NCBI RefSeq assembly: GCF_001518815.1
Contig: NZ_CP013987.1
Coordinates: 2,440,501 to 2,504,500, forward strand
Length of the DNA stretch: 64,000 nucleotides
Direction of reading: 5' to 3'
Source: Pseudomonas oryzihabitans
GTDB lineage: Bacteria; Pseudomonadota; Gammaproteobacteria; Pseudomonadales; Pseudomonadaceae
How positions within the stretch are numbered: position 1 is the stretch's first letter; each line of letters starts with the position of its first letter. Below the pieces are notes generated by a model that searched no databases, was not told where the DNA came from, and was given only the letters and a program-made list of their open reading frames with translations. Positions 29,837 to 39,204 of the stretch are shown here, in pieces. The translations under genes were made by a program, and so were the position numbers.

Positions 29837-29868
29837 CCGTGTAGTGGGTCCTGATACCCACTACACGG
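29837..29868 (+). terminator. Terminator-like hairpin after ybiT
   Basis: Perfect 13-base arms CCGTGTAGTGGGT / ACCCACTACACGG around a 6-base loop, ten bases after the stop, followed by TTAAAAT rather than a full T-tract. Confidence 0.6.
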
Positions 29869-30282
29869 TTAAAATAGATGGTGCCCTAAGCAGTTACCCT
29901 AGGTATCATTTCGCACCGAAACGGGTACTCGACCAGGATCGCCGCGATCAATACCTATCGTTTGCGCCGGGAGGCCAGGGGTCTCCTGCCACGTCTCGTA
30001 ACACGTAGCGCCCCCTACCGGCACGCTCGACGGGCTCCCTGTCGCATCCTGGCCACCCCGCCTGGTATCGGCCTCCGCCGATCCACCAGGACATTTGGCT
30101 CCAACTTAATAAATCAGAACATTGCCGGACGGCCGCTGTCGCAACTGACTGCCATGCCCTACCGGTTGCTTGCCCCTGCTCGGCCGTTTGCGGCCAGCTC
30201 GGGGTTGCCCAACTCGAGGTCGGGCTCCGACGCCCGATCTCCCTCAGGTGTAAAGCGAGACACTGTCTCAGGAGTACGATGA
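29869..30282. other. Long leader region of mqo
   Basis: About 410 bases with no supported gene. Contains a GGCC-GTTTGC-GGCC hairpin near 30180-30195 and, directly before the mqo ribosome site, the 13-base palindrome GAGACA-C-TGTCTC (30257-30269). The promoter could not be placed with confidence. Confidence 0.45.
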
Positions 30283-31779
30283 ATGCACAGTGGTAACGAA
30301 GAGTCGGATTTCGTTTTCGTCGGCGCGGGAATCATGAGTGCGACCCTGGCGGTCATGCTCAAGGAGCTGGAGCCCACGAGTACCGTCGAGGTACTCGAAC
30401 TGCTCGACGTAGGCGCGGCGGAGAGTTCCAACCCCTGGAACAACGCCGGAACCGGCCATGCGGCCCTCTGCGAGTTGAACTACACGCCCGAAAAGGCGGA
30501 CGGCAGCATCGACGTCACCAAGGCCCTCAGCATCAACGGCATGTTCGAGGCTTCCAGGCAGTTCTGGTCCTACCTGGTCGAGGAAGGCCACTTCGGTTCG
30601 CCGCGCGCCTTCATCAGCCCCGTGCCACACATGTCCTTCGTGCATGGCGCCAAGGACATCGCCTTCCTGCGCAAGCGCTATGAGGCCCTCAAGGACCACG
30701 CCTGCTTCGACGGCATGGAATATTCCGAGGACCACGCCAAGCTGCGCGAGTGGATGCCCCTGGTGATGGAAGGCCGGCCAGCTACCGAAGCCGTGGCGGC
30801 GACCCATGTGGCCGGTGGTACCGACGTCAATTTCGGCGCCCTGACCATGAGCCTGCTGGGTCACCTGCAGACCCGCCCCGGCACCCAGGTCCGCTACAAC
30901 CAGAAGGTGGTGGACCTGACCCGCGAAGCGGATCAGCGTTGGCGCCTGACCATCGAGGACAGTCGCTCCGGCGCGACCCGCACGCTGATCGCCAAGTTCG
31001 TCTTCCTCGGCGCCGGTGGCGCGGCCCTGCCGCTGCTGCAGAAGTCCGGCATCCCCGAGGGCGCCGGCTACGGTGGCTTCCCGGTGAGCGGACAATGGCT
31101 GCGCTGCGACGATCCGCACATCGTCGAACGGCACCAGGCCAAGGTCTACGGCCTGGCCGGGGTCAACTCCCCGCCAATGTCGGTGCCGCACCTGGACACC
31201 CGCGTGGTGGATGGCAAGAAGTCGTTGCTGTTCGGACCCTTCGCCGGTTTCACCACCAAGTTCCTCAAGCGCGGTTCCTTCCTCGACCTGCCCAAGTCGA
31301 TCAAGTCGGGCAATATCGGCCCCATGCTCGCCGTGGCGCGGGACAACATGCCGCTGACCCGCTACCTGGTCGGCCAGGTACTGCAGTCCTTCGACCAGCG
31401 CGTCGAGGAGCTGCGCGCCTTCTACCCGGCCGTGCGCAAGCAGGACTGGCGCCTGGAAGTGGCCGGCCAGCGCGTGCAGATCATCAAGAAGGACCCGCAG
31501 AAAGGCGGCATCCTGCAGTTCGGCACCGAGATCGTCGCCTCCGGTGACGGTACCATCGCCGCCCTGCTGGGCGCCTCTCCAGGTGCTTCCACCTCGGTGT
31601 CCATCATGCTGACCCTGGTCGAGCGCTGCTTCCCGAGCCGCTATCAGAGCGAAGAGTGGCAGGCCAAGCTGCGCACCATGTTCCCTTCCTTTGGTCAGAA
31701 GCTGGCCGAAGAGCCGGAGCTACTGCGGGAAGTGCGCGAGCGCACCACCCGTGTACTGCAACTCGACCAGCCGGCGTGA
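30283..31779 (+). CDS. mqo: Malate:quinone oxidoreductase
   Basis: A 498-residue FAD-dependent membrane-associated enzyme that oxidises malate to oxaloacetate and passes electrons to quinone, bypassing NAD malate dehydrogenase in the TCA cycle. Seen: FAD-binding [14 protein letters not shown] near residue 13, the Mqo signatures [20 protein letters not shown] (20 residues) and [14 protein letters not shown], and the C-terminal [14 protein letters not shown]. Ribosome site AGGAG at 30270-30274. An ATG four bases upstream is out of frame. Length matches the family. Confidence 0.96.
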   Translation: MHSGNEESDFVFVGAGIMSATLAVMLKELEPTSTVEVLELLDVGAAESSNPWNNAGTGHAALCELNYTPEKADGSIDVTKALSINGMFEASRQFWSYLVEEGHFGSPRAFISPVPHMSFVHGAKDIAFLRKRYEALKDHACFDGMEYSEDHAKLREWMPLVMEGRPATEAVAATHVAGGTDVNFGALTMSLLGHLQTRPGTQVRYNQKVVDLTREADQRWRLTIEDSRSGATRTLIAKFVFLGAGGAALPLLQKSGIPEGAGYGGFPVSGQWLRCDDPHIVERHQAKVYGLAGVNSPPMSVPHLDTRVVDGKKSLLFGPFAGFTTKFLKRGSFLDLPKSIKSGNIGPMLAVARDNMPLTRYLVGQVLQSFDQRVEELRAFYPAVRKQDWRLEVAGQRVQIIKKDPQKGGILQFGTEIVASGDGTIAALLGASPGASTSVSIMLTLVERCFPSRYQSEEWQAKLRTMFPSFGQKLAEEPELLREVRERTTRVLQLDQPA

Positions 31780-31785
31780 TACCCA

Positions 31786-31815
31786 AGGCGCCGAGCCGGA
31801 AGCGGTCCGGCGCCT
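31786..31815 (+). terminator. Possible terminator after mqo
   Basis: Arms AGGCGCCG / CGGCGCCT with a 14-base loop, seven bases after the stop, followed by CCTTTCC. Confidence 0.45.
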
Positions 31816-31912
31816 CCTTTCCCCGCGAGCCTGCTCCAGCGCCCTAGTGGCTTCCTCTCCCCCTGGGAGAGGACTGGAGTGGGGATCCTCCCCTGCCCCG
31901 ACGACCCGCGAC

Positions 31913-33724
31913 CTAATCCCCCAGCGCCGCGCCCTCGCGCCGCGGATCGGCGCCGCCCTGCCATCCTGATCCCACCCGGCGAATGACCTGGATGCCACTG
32001 GTCATCTCGTCTTCGCGCAGCTGATGCCCACGCTGCTCCAGCGCCTGGCGCAAGGCCGGCGTGGTCTCGCCGCGCTCCAGCTCGGTGGGGCCGTTACGGC
32101 TGCCGAAATTCGGCAGGCCCGCCGCCGATTGGGGATCCAGCTGCCAGTCCAGCAGACCAACCAGTGTCTTCACCACATAGCCGGCGATCTGCGAGCCACC
32201 CGGCGACCCCAGAGCCGCTACCAGGTCGCCGCTCTGGCGATCGAATACCAGGGTGGGCGACATGGTCGAGCGCGGGCGCTTGCCCGGTTCGACCCGATTG
32301 GCCACTGGCAAGCCCTTCTCGCGGGGCACGAAGGAAAAGTCCGTCAACTGGTTGTTGAGCATGAAGCCCTTCACCATCAGGTGGGAGCCGAAGTAACTCT
32401 CTACCGTGGTCGTCATGGACAGCGCGCCACCCCAGGCATCCGCAGCGACCACTTGGGAGGTGGAGATGCGCAACGGTGAACGATCCGGCGCCCAAGCCAG
32501 GGTCGGCCCCGGAGGCGTACCCGGGGCGGCCTTGCCCAGGCTGCGCTCGCCTACCTGCTGAGCGCGACTGGCCAGATACCCTGAATCGAGCAGGCCGCTG
32601 ACGTTGACCGGCACCAGATCCGGGTCCGCCACGTATTGGGCGCGATCGGCATAGGCCAGGCGTTCGGCCTCACTGATCAGGTGCACGGCTTCCGGTCTGG
32701 GCTCCTGCGCCGCCGGCAGCGCGGTTGGCACCGGGCGCAAGGGGGCCAGGGCCCAGGCCGGATCGCGCGCCTCCAGCGCCTGGAGAATGCCGAGCGTCTG
32801 GGCCACGGTGATACCACCGGCCGGCGGCGGCATGCCGCAGACGCGCCAGCGTTGGTAGTCGGTGCACAGCGGCGTGCGGACCTTGGCGCGATAACCGGCA
32901 AGGTCCTTGAGGCTCAGGCTACCGGGATTGGGACTCCCCTGTACCGCTGTGGCGATGGCTTTGGCCAAGTCGCCGCGATAGAGCGCGGCCGCACCCTCCT
33001 TGGCAATCAGCGCCAGGGTATCGGCCAACTCAGGGTTACGCAGGCGGGTTCCCACCGGCTTCACCTGGCCTTGGGCATCCAGATAGAGCGCAGCCATGCC
33101 GGGCGATTGCCTAAGGAAGGGATCGTGGAGGAGCTGGTTGTGCAACCGTGGCGACAGTGGAAAGCCTTCCCGCGCCAGGCGAATGGCCGGCTCGAACAGG
33201 CTTTGCCAAGCCAGCTTGCCATGGTCGCGATGGGCGAGCTCCAGGGCGCGCAATACCCCCGGTACGCCCACCGAACGACCACCGATGCGGGCCTCTTCGA
33301 AGGCCATGGGGCTGCCATCCGCGTGCAGGAAGAGATTTTCCGTGGCGCCTGCGGGCGCCGTCTCGCGACCATCGTAGGCCTGGACCCGGTGACCGTCCCA
33401 ATAGAGCAGGAAAGCACCGCCGCCGATACCCGAGGACTGGGGCTCGACCAGGGTCAGAACCGCCTGCATGGCGATGGCGGCATCGATGGCCGAACCACCT
33501 CGGCGCAGGATCTCGCGCCCCGCCTCGGCGGCGAGGGGATTGGCCGCTGCCGCCATCTGCCGGGTGGCTTCACTGGCCGTCAGCCCGGTCCGGTAACCAG
33601 AACCGGCCTCGGGAGCCGTGGGCAAGGGGATTTCGCGACTCTGGCTACAGGCGGCCAGGATCAGGGACAAGAACAGTGGCGTGAGGATCGTTCGAGGGGT
33701 TCGCAACATGGGGCTCCTGGGCAA
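31913..33724 (-). CDS. ggt: Gamma-glutamyltranspeptidase, lipoprotein form
   Basis: A 603-residue Ntn-hydrolase proenzyme that cleaves and transfers gamma-glutamyl groups from glutathione. N-terminal lipoprotein signal with lipobox LAAC (Cys26). Large-subunit landmarks: NPLAAEAGREILRRGGSAID and SSGIGGGAFLLYW. Autocleavage and the catalytic Thr are expected at Thr422 in STSQVVAAD, where most relatives have TSH or TTH, so the residue after next is Gln instead of His. Small-subunit motifs SMTTTVES and SPTLVF and GSPGGSQI follow. Convergent with mqo. Confidence 0.92.
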   Translation of the reverse strand: MPRSPMLRTPRTILTPLFLSLILAACSQSREIPLPTAPEAGSGYRTGLTASEATRQMAAAANPLAAEAGREILRRGGSAIDAAIAMQAVLTLVEPQSSGIGGGAFLLYWDGHRVQAYDGRETAPAGATENLFLHADGSPMAFEEARIGGRSVGVPGVLRALELAHRDHGKLAWQSLFEPAIRLAREGFPLSPRLHNQLLHDPFLRQSPGMAALYLDAQGQVKPVGTRLRNPELADTLALIAKEGAAALYRGDLAKAIATAVQGSPNPGSLSLKDLAGYRAKVRTPLCTDYQRWRVCGMPPPAGGITVAQTLGILQALEARDPAWALAPLRPVPTALPAAQEPRPEAVHLISEAERLAYADRAQYVADPDLVPVNVSGLLDSGYLASRAQQVGERSLGKAAPGTPPGPTLAWAPDRSPLRISTSQVVAADAWGGALSMTTTVESYFGSHLMVKGFMLNNQLTDFSFVPREKGLPVANRVEPGKRPRSTMSPTLVFDRQSGDLVAALGSPGGSQIAGYVVKTLVGLLDWQLDPQSAAGLPNFGSRNGPTELERGETTPALRQALEQRGHQLREDEMTSGIQVIRRVGSGWQGGADPRREGAALGD

Positions 33725-33783
33725 CGGGCGGCATTTGCCCGCAAGCCTAGCCCATCACCTGCATCGGTGCCGCTTGCCTGACC

Positions 33784-34284
33784 TCAGAGCGGCAGGTGAC
33801 GGTGCAGAAAGCCGCCGCAGAGCACATCCAGCCACAGCAACTGATGCAGGGCTACGATGGCGAAGAACACCAGGCGAAAACTCAGCTTGACCGTCTTGTG
33901 GCGAAACCGCTGCTGGGCGATCAGGGCGCCCGGCCAGCCGCCGAGCAGCTCGCCCAGGTGCAGGACTCGCTCCGGTACCCGCCAGCCCTTGTCGCGTGCG
34001 CGTTGCTTGTCATGCTTGTAAAGCAGGTAGGTGACGATGCTGGCGATCAGGTATAGCGGCAGTGGCCAGAGCACGCCGCGACCGAAGGCCAGGGACAGCA
34101 TGCCGACCAGGGGCAGGATGAAGACCGCGATCTGCAGCAGCGCCAGCATGTCCTGACGGGCGATGGCCGCGCGCTGTTGATAGGGCGTCGGCGCGGACGC
34201 CCGCTTGGCGGTCTTGGGCGTAGCGGACTGCGCAGATGCACGAGCCGGCTTGCGCCGGCTCTGCTGTTCCTTCTCGGGTTTCAC
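33784..34284 (-). CDS. DUF1294 membrane protein
   Basis: A 166-residue protein: a basic, Ala/Lys-rich cytoplasmic N-terminus (1-45), two membrane helices (about 47-88), and the DUF1294 core [25 protein letters not shown] with a final hydrophobic segment, cited here as [11 protein letters not shown] and RFRHKT. Function of the family is unknown. The GTG start overlaps the uppP stop by four bases (GTGA), suggesting coupling to undecaprenyl-phosphate recycling, although that is only context. Confidence 0.82.
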   Translation of the reverse strand: MKPEKEQQSRRKPARASAQSATPKTAKRASAPTPYQQRAAIARQDMLALLQIAVFILPLVGMLSLAFGRGVLWPLPLYLIASIVTYLLYKHDKQRARDKGWRVPERVLHLGELLGGWPGALIAQQRFRHKTVKLSFRLVFFAIVALHQLLWLDVLCGGFLHRHLPL

Positions 34285-35117
34285 CCGGCCGCCTTGGCCG
34301 CATGCCAGTCGATCCAGCCGAACTGCCAGGTGGCCAGGATCAGCAGTCCGAAGACGATGCGGTACCAGCCGAAGACCACGTAGCTGTGATTGCCGATGAA
34401 CTTCAGCAGCGCCTTCACCGCCAGCATGGCGAAGATGAAGGAGGTGACGAAACCAACCGCGAAGATCATGGCGTCGCTAGGGACGAACATGTGGCGGTAC
34501 TTGTAGACCGAATAGACCGTCGCGCCAACCATGGTGGGCATGGCCAGAAAGAAGGAGAACTCGGTGGCTGCCTTGCGCGACAGGCCGAACAACAGGCCGC
34601 CGATGATGGTCGAGCCGGAACGGGAGGTGCCCGGAATCATCGCCAGGCACTGGGCGAAACCGACCTTGAGGGCATCGTGCCAGCGCATGTCGTCCACTTC
34701 TTCCACGCGGATGCGGTGCTTGCGCTTTTCCGCCCAGATCATGATCACGCCGCCGATCACCAGGGCGAAGGCCACGTTGATGGGGTTGAACAGGTACTCG
34801 TGGATCAGGTCGCCCAGGATCACACCCAGCACCGCCGCCGGCAGGAAGGCCACGATCAGGTTGCCGGTGAACCGCTGCGCATAGGATTTGCGCGGCAGGT
34901 CGGTGACGATCTCGAAGACCTTGAAGCGGTACTCCCAGACCACGGCCAGGATGGCCGCCAGCTGAATCACGATGTTGAAGGCGATGACGGTATCGCCGCG
35001 AAAGCCGATCAGGTCAGCCACCACGATCTGGTGGCCGGTACTGGAAACCGGCAGGAATTCGGTGATGCCCTCGACGATCCCCAAAATCAGCGCCTGCAAG
35101 GCACTCCATAGGTCCAT
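34281..35117 (-). CDS. uppP: Undecaprenyl-diphosphatase UppP (BacA)
   Basis: A 278-residue polytopic membrane enzyme that dephosphorylates undecaprenyl diphosphate to regenerate the lipid carrier for peptidoglycan and other wall polymers; overexpression gives bacitracin resistance. The two catalytic motifs are intact: [14 protein letters not shown] (residues 16-29) and [14 protein letters not shown] (about 172-185). About eight membrane helices. Heads a two-gene unit with the DUF1294 gene. Confidence 0.95.
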   Translation of the reverse strand: MDLWSALQALILGIVEGITEFLPVSSTGHQIVVADLIGFRGDTVIAFNIVIQLAAILAVVWEYRFKVFEIVTDLPRKSYAQRFTGNLIVAFLPAAVLGVILGDLIHEYLFNPINVAFALVIGGVIMIWAEKRKHRIRVEEVDDMRWHDALKVGFAQCLAMIPGTSRSGSTIIGGLLFGLSRKAATEFSFFLAMPTMVGATVYSVYKYRHMFVPSDAMIFAVGFVTSFIFAMLAVKALLKFIGNHSYVVFGWYRIVFGLLILATWQFGWIDWHAAKAAG

Positions 35118-35347
35118 GGTATTACTCCATCCAAGTGAAACATTTGCAGGTAGCCGGGTCCGAAGACGCCGGCGGCAACGGGGTTCGAACCGTGACGCTC
35201 CGCAGGGCGTGGCCCTTCGCGGTACCCAGGACAGCTCATGCTGTAGCGGCCGCCCGGCACCTTACCAGAGCGAGACCGGTTGAAGAGACCGATAGACGGC
35301 CATTAGGTGCCGTACAATGACGAATTGAATCTTTCCGGATGTGAAGC

Positions 35348-35947
35348 ATGTCGTTTCTGGAGTCACTCACCACCCTGCTGGGCATGTCGCCCGTGGAGCT
35401 GCTGGCCGCCGTTCTCGGGGTGATCGCCGTCTGGCTGACGGTCCGCCAGAACATCTGGGCCTGGCCCATAGGCCTGGTGATGGTGGTGCTCTACGTCTGG
35501 ATCTTCTACAACGTCAAACTCTATTCCGACATGCTGCTGCAGTGCATCTATGCGGTGCTGCAGCTCTACGGCTGGTGGCAGTGGCTGCGTGGCGGCCAGC
35601 AACATCAGGGTCGGGTGGTCAGCTCGCTCACCGCCAAGCCGTTGCTGGCCGGCCTCCTGGCGGGTGCGCTGGGTAGCCTTGCGCTCGGCTATCTCATGGG
35701 CACCCACACCGACGCCGCCTTGCCCTGGCTGGACGCGGCGCTCACCGGCTTCAGCCTGGTCGCCCAATTCTGGATGGCGCAGAAGCGGCTGCAGTGCTGG
35801 GTGCTGTGGTTCGTGCTGGACGTCATCTATGTGGGCCTCTTCTATTACAAGGGCCTCTACCCCACCGCGCTTCTCTATGCGGTCTTTGTCGCCCTAGCCG
35901 CCTACGGCTGGCTCGACTGGCGCCGCGCCCTGGCGAGCCCTCGATGA
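35348..35947 (+). CDS. pnuC: PnuC nicotinamide riboside transporter
   Basis: A 199-residue membrane protein of the PnuC family with about seven helices; motifs include NIWAWPIGLVMVVLYVWIFY and the aromatic-rich LQLYGWWQWLRG, and CWVLWFVLDVIYVGLFYYKG. PnuC facilitates uptake of nicotinamide riboside for NAD salvage, driven by phosphorylation inside the cell. The stop overlaps the ATG of the kinase gene (ATGA), which supports that substrate rather than thiamine or riboflavin. No thiamine riboswitch was found upstream. Confidence 0.9.
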   Translation: MSFLESLTTLLGMSPVELLAAVLGVIAVWLTVRQNIWAWPIGLVMVVLYVWIFYNVKLYSDMLLQCIYAVLQLYGWWQWLRGGQQHQGRVVSSLTAKPLLAGLLAGALGSLALGYLMGTHTDAALPWLDAALTGFSLVAQFWMAQKRLQCWVLWFVLDVIYVGLFYYKGLYPTALLYAVFVALAAYGWLDWRRALASPR

Positions 35948-36471
35948 AGGTCGTGGTGCTGACCGGCCCCGAGTCGAGTGGCAAATCCTGGCTGGCGACG
36001 GTCCTCGCCGAGCGATTCGGCGGTGTCCGGGTCGACGAGTACGTCCGCGAATACTGCGAGCGGCACGGCACCGACACCACCCTGGCGGACGTGGAAGTCA
36101 TCGCCCACGAGCAATTGCGCCGCGAAGACCAGGCGCGGGCCGCCACGCCGGCCCTGCTGCTGCTCGACACCCATCTGCTCAGCAACCTGCTGTGGAGTCG
36201 CCTGCTGTTTGGCGACGCGCCTGCCTGGCTGGAACCCGCGCTGCTGGCCCGCCGCTACGACCTGCACCTGCTGCTCGATCCCCGCGATGTGGCCTGGCAG
36301 GACGATGGGCAGCGCTGCCAGCCGGATCTCGCCGAGCGCCTGGCATTCTTCGCCCACTGCCGGGACTGGCTGCGGGCGCATCGCCAGCCGGTCCTGGAAA
36401 TCTCCGGCGATTGGGCCGAGCGGCAACAGGCCGCGCTGGCCGCGGTGAGCCGATTGCTGCACGAGTCCTGA
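35944..36471 (+). CDS. NadR-type nicotinamide riboside kinase (AAA ATPase)
   Basis: A 175-residue P-loop kinase matching only the C-terminal ribosylnicotinamide kinase domain of NadR. Walker A is GPESSGKS (residues 8-15); VDEYVREYCE and LLLDTHLLSNLLWSRLLFGD are typical of that domain. It lacks the HTH and adenylyltransferase parts of enterobacterial NadR. Expected to phosphorylate the nucleoside imported by PnuC to NMN, trapping it. Coupled to pnuC by a four-base overlap. Confidence 0.85.
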   Translation: MKVVVLTGPESSGKSWLATVLAERFGGVRVDEYVREYCERHGTDTTLADVEVIAHEQLRREDQARAATPALLLLDTHLLSNLLWSRLLFGDAPAWLEPALLARRYDLHLLLDPRDVAWQDDGQRCQPDLAERLAFFAHCRDWLRAHRQPVLEISGDWAERQQAALAAVSRLLHES

Positions 36472-36508
36472 CCCGCCGGTAGAATGACGCCCTGTACCGG
36501 AGAACGCC

Positions 36509-37063
36509 ATGCACGACGACGATGCCTCTTTCGCTGACTTCACCCGCGGGATCCGTCCGCTCAAGCAGGATCGCGCCGACACCGGCAAGCCACGCGCCGA
36601 CCTCGGCCAGGTCGCCCAGCGCCGCGCCGATGCGACCAGAACCACGACCGCGATCCGGGTCGACGGCCTGAGCGATGCCTTCGTCATCGACGTGGGCGCC
36701 GAGGACGAACTCTACTGGGGCCGTGACGGACTGCAGGACAGCCAGTTGCGCCGCCTCAAGGGGGGGCAGATCCCCTTCGAAGGTAGCCTGGACCTGCACG
36801 GCATGACCGTGGAGAAGGCGCGCGAAACCCTCTGGGACTTTCTCGCCGAGGCGACCCGCCTGGAAATCCGTTGCGTGCGGGTCACCCACGGCAAGGCCGC
36901 GCGCACGGATGGCCGCCGGCCGCTGATCAAGAGTCACGTCAACACCTGGCTGCGCCAGCACCCCCAGGTGCTGGGTTTCACGTCCTGCCTGCCGCGCCAT
37001 GGCGGGACCGGCTCGCTTTATGTCTTGCTCAAGCGCACCATGCTAGAAGGTCGCGACGAGTGA
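36509..37063 (+). CDS. Smr-domain protein
   Basis: A 184-residue protein with an N-terminal extension (1-90) and a C-terminal Smr domain: LDLHGMTVEKARETLWDFL, the VTHGKAARTDGRRPLIKSHV loop (HGK nucleic-acid-binding motif) and CLPRHGGTGSLYVLLKR. Smr proteins are nucleases or ribosome-rescue factors; the layout resembles E. coli SmrA/SmrB. The exact role cannot be read from sequence. Confidence 0.88.
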   Translation: MHDDDASFADFTRGIRPLKQDRADTGKPRADLGQVAQRRADATRTTTAIRVDGLSDAFVIDVGAEDELYWGRDGLQDSQLRRLKGGQIPFEGSLDLHGMTVEKARETLWDFLAEATRLEIRCVRVTHGKAARTDGRRPLIKSHVNTWLRQHPQVLGFTSCLPRHGGTGSLYVLLKRTMLEGRDE

Positions 37064-37126
37064 TCCTGTGACTCGGGTGACGTCTCATCCGAGCGCTCTC
37101 TTCCTTATCGACAAACAGGAACCCAA

Positions 37127-37675
37127 ATGTCTCTCGAACAGCACTACTCCTCGATCCTGACCGGACTCGGCGAAGACATCAGCCGGGAGGGGCTGGTGGA
37201 CACGCCCAAGCGGGCGGCCAAGGCCATGCAGTATCTCTGCCGCGGCTACAACCAGACGCTGGAAGAAGTGGTGGGCGACGCCCTCTTCACCTCGGACAAC
37301 AGCGAGATGGTGCTGGTGAAGAACATCGAGCTGTATTCCCTGTGCGAGCACCACATGCTGCCCTTCATCGGCAAGGCCCATGTCGCCTACATGCCCAAGG
37401 GCAAGGTACTGGGCCTGTCCAAGGTCGCACGAGTGGTCGACATGTTCGCCCGCCGCCTGCAGATCCAGGAAAACATGACCCGGCAGATCGCCGAGGCCAT
37501 CGAGCAGGTCACCGGCGCGGCAGGTGTCGCCGTGGTGATCGAGGCACAACACATGTGCATGATGATGCGCGGCGTGGAAAAGCAGAACTCGTCCATGGTC
37601 ACCTCGGTGATGCTCGGCCAGTTCCGCGCCAACGATGCCACCCGCGCGGAATTCCTCGGCCTGATCAATCGCTGA
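37127..37675 (+). CDS. folE: GTP cyclohydrolase I
   Basis: A 182-residue type I GTP cyclohydrolase, the first step of tetrahydrofolate synthesis, making dihydroneopterin triphosphate. Zinc ligands Cys73 and His76 in [10 protein letters not shown] and Cys144 in QHMCMMMRG are conserved, with [18 protein letters not shown] between. At 182 residues it lacks the longer N-terminus of E. coli FolE, as is common in Pseudomonas paralogues. Confidence 0.95.
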   Translation: MSLEQHYSSILTGLGEDISREGLVDTPKRAAKAMQYLCRGYNQTLEEVVGDALFTSDNSEMVLVKNIELYSLCEHHMLPFIGKAHVAYMPKGKVLGLSKVARVVDMFARRLQIQENMTRQIAEAIEQVTGAAGVAVVIEAQHMCMMMRGVEKQNSSMVTSVMLGQFRANDATRAEFLGLINR

Positions 37676-37739
37676 GACCGCTGCGACGTCCGCTATCCTG
37701 AAGGGTCGAAACCTCGATCCTTCAGGAGACTCCCACACC

Positions 37740-38045
37740 ATGCCGGACGTCCATAGCCTTACCCTGCTCAGGGCGCAGCCCGAACGCTCTCTGGCGCTGG
37801 GCGCCCATCTGCTGGATCTGGCCACCCTGGCCGTGACGGATGCGGGATGCCTGGACTACCGGGTATTCCAGGGCGGTGAAGACCGCGATCTCTGGGTGAT
37901 CCAGGCCCGCTGGGCCTCGGTCGCCGCCCAGGACGATCACTTCAACCAGCCGCATACCCTCGCCTTTCTGGACGAGTTGCCCAAGCTGGCGGACGAGGTA
38001 GATCTGTATCCGCTGGAGCCCAAAAAGCCTACGGCTGAGCTTTGA
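37740..38045 (+). CDS. Antibiotic biosynthesis monooxygenase (ABM) domain protein
   Basis: A 101-residue single-domain ABM/dimeric alpha-beta barrel protein. Seen: CLDYRVFQGGEDRDLWVIQARWAS and the QDDHFNQPHTLAFLDELP helix, cited in part, both normal for the fold. Members act as quinol monooxygenases or small-molecule-binding proteins; the substrate here is unknown. Ribosome site TTCAGGAGAC before ATG. Followed by a repeat-rich spacer. Confidence 0.8.
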   Translation: MPDVHSLTLLRAQPERSLALGAHLLDLATLAVTDAGCLDYRVFQGGEDRDLWVIQARWASVAAQDDHFNQPHTLAFLDELPKLADEVDLYPLEPKKPTAEL

Positions 38046-38448
38046 CGAGAGGCTGCCAGGCTTGCGATAAAGCGTAGGTTGGGCTGAGACGGCTTTATCG
38101 TCGAAGCCCAACGGGGCCGGCGCCAAGGCAGGAGCTGTTGGGCTTTGCTGGGCTCAGCCCAACCTACGACTTGATTGACCTTTTACGGCCATTGCGATCT
38201 GCAGACGCGGCCGGTCCCGAAAAGGTACCACCGTCGTAGGGTGGACAACGGCGCAGCCTTGTCCACGAACGGGCATCGGCATCAGGTGGAAAACCCTACG
38301 CGGTTTTCCACGCTACGGGCTGGACGCAATCGCGGCCATGGGCCGCTCCTACATTTGTTCGGTGTACCTGTAGGAGCGGCCCATGGCCGCGATAAACGAG
38401 AGCAAAGGCACAGCAGTGCGGACCGCGATAGTCGCGATCAACTGCAAC
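38046..38448. repeat. Stack of Pseudomonas-type interspersed inverted repeats
   Basis: No gene, but at least four inverted repeats: CGTAGGTTGGGCTGAG / CTCAGCCCAACCTACG (38073-38088 and 38153-38168), enclosing AAGCCCAAC / GTTGGGCTT; GTGGACAA / TTGTCCAC (38241-38266); GTGGAAAACC / GGTTTTCCAC (38286-38311); and 24-base perfect arms beginning ATCGCGGCCATGGGCCGC (38329-38352 and 38370-38393). These match the general look of several distinct repeat families scattered through Pseudomonas genomes. Confidence 0.75.
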
Positions 38449-38997
38449 TCAATACTCGGACAGCGCAAAGCTCGTCAGGGCGAAAGTGGGAATGCCTGCC
38501 GCTTCCAGGCGCTTGGAGCCACCCAGCTCAGGCAGGTCGACGATGGCGGCGGCTTCATGGACCTCGGCGCCCAGGCGCTTGATCAGGTTGCCAGCGGCGA
38601 CCAGGGTGCCGCCAGTGGCGATGAGGTCGTCCACCAGGAGCACCGAATCACCGGCGCCGACGCTGTCCTTGTGCACCTCGATCACCGAGTCGCCGTATTC
38701 GGTGCTGTAGACCTCGGTCAGCAGCTCCGCCGGCAGTTTGCCCTGCTTGCGAAACAGCACCAGTGGTTTGCCCAGTTCATAGGCCAGGATCGGGCCGATG
38801 AGGAATCCGCGCGCATCCAGCGCCCCGACATGGCTGAAGGACGCCGAGCGATAGCGTTCCAGCAGTGCCTCCATGACGGCACGCAGGCCTTCGGGCGACT
38901 GGAACAACGGCGTGATGTCCCGAAAGATCACCCCCGGCTTGGGAAAATCGGGCACGGCACGGATGAGGGATTTCAGGGCGGATTCGGAAAAGGACAT
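38449..38997 (-). CDS. apt: Adenine phosphoribosyltransferase
   Basis: A 182-residue type I phosphoribosyltransferase that salvages adenine to AMP using PRPP. The PRPP loop [14 protein letters not shown] and the [19 protein letters not shown] segment are intact. The ATG at 38997 gives the family N-terminus ([19 protein letters not shown]). A much longer open frame continues upstream but is an antisense artefact over the ribose genes. Divergent from rbsB across 207 bases. Confidence 0.95.
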   Translation of the reverse strand: MSFSESALKSLIRAVPDFPKPGVIFRDITPLFQSPEGLRAVMEALLERYRSASFSHVGALDARGFLIGPILAYELGKPLVLFRKQGKLPAELLTEVYSTEYGDSVIEVHKDSVGAGDSVLLVDDLIATGGTLVAAGNLIKRLGAEVHEAAAIVDLPELGGSKRLEAAGIPTFALTSFALSEY

Positions 38998-39118
38998 GGC
39001 AGAGACTCTCGGGCGTCGGGCGCCTGGTTGAACACGATTGCACAGTATACCGGGGCCTGCCCAGCCAGGGCCAACCAGCCGTCCCTGGAAGCTGAATCGA
39101 TTCATGTAGTGACTTCCG

Positions 39119-39124
39119 TTGACA
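39119..39124 (+). promoter_or_regulatory. Likely -35 element of the rbs promoter
   Basis: A perfect TTGACA. A 17-base spacing lands on CATCCT (39142-39147), only a weak -10. The operator-like palindrome follows directly. Confidence 0.45.
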
Positions 39125-39153
39125 GCTACCAACGAAGCGGACATCCTCCTTCC

Positions 39154-39171
39154 CGCGCAAACGTTTGCGCG
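39154..39171. promoter_or_regulatory. LacI-family operator, probable RbsR site
   Basis: An 18-base perfect palindrome CGCGCAAACGTTTGCGCG, centred on AAACGTTT as is typical of LacI/GalR family sites. It sits 33 bases before rbsB and just downstream of the putative promoter, where binding would block initiation. RbsR, encoded in the same operon, is the obvious ligand. Confidence 0.8.
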
Positions 39172-39204
39172 ACCACAAGAACCATAAGAATTCGGAGATC
39201 CCCT

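Noticed and set aside
35165..35250. tRNA-like signal around GGGTTCGAACC near 35195
   Set aside because: The T-loop-like string is there, but no acceptor stem, anticodon arm or CCA end can be folded on either strand.
35118..35347. Thiamine or other riboswitch before pnuC
   Set aside because: Checked for the conserved thiamine-box strings (CTGAGA, ACCTGAT-like); none present.
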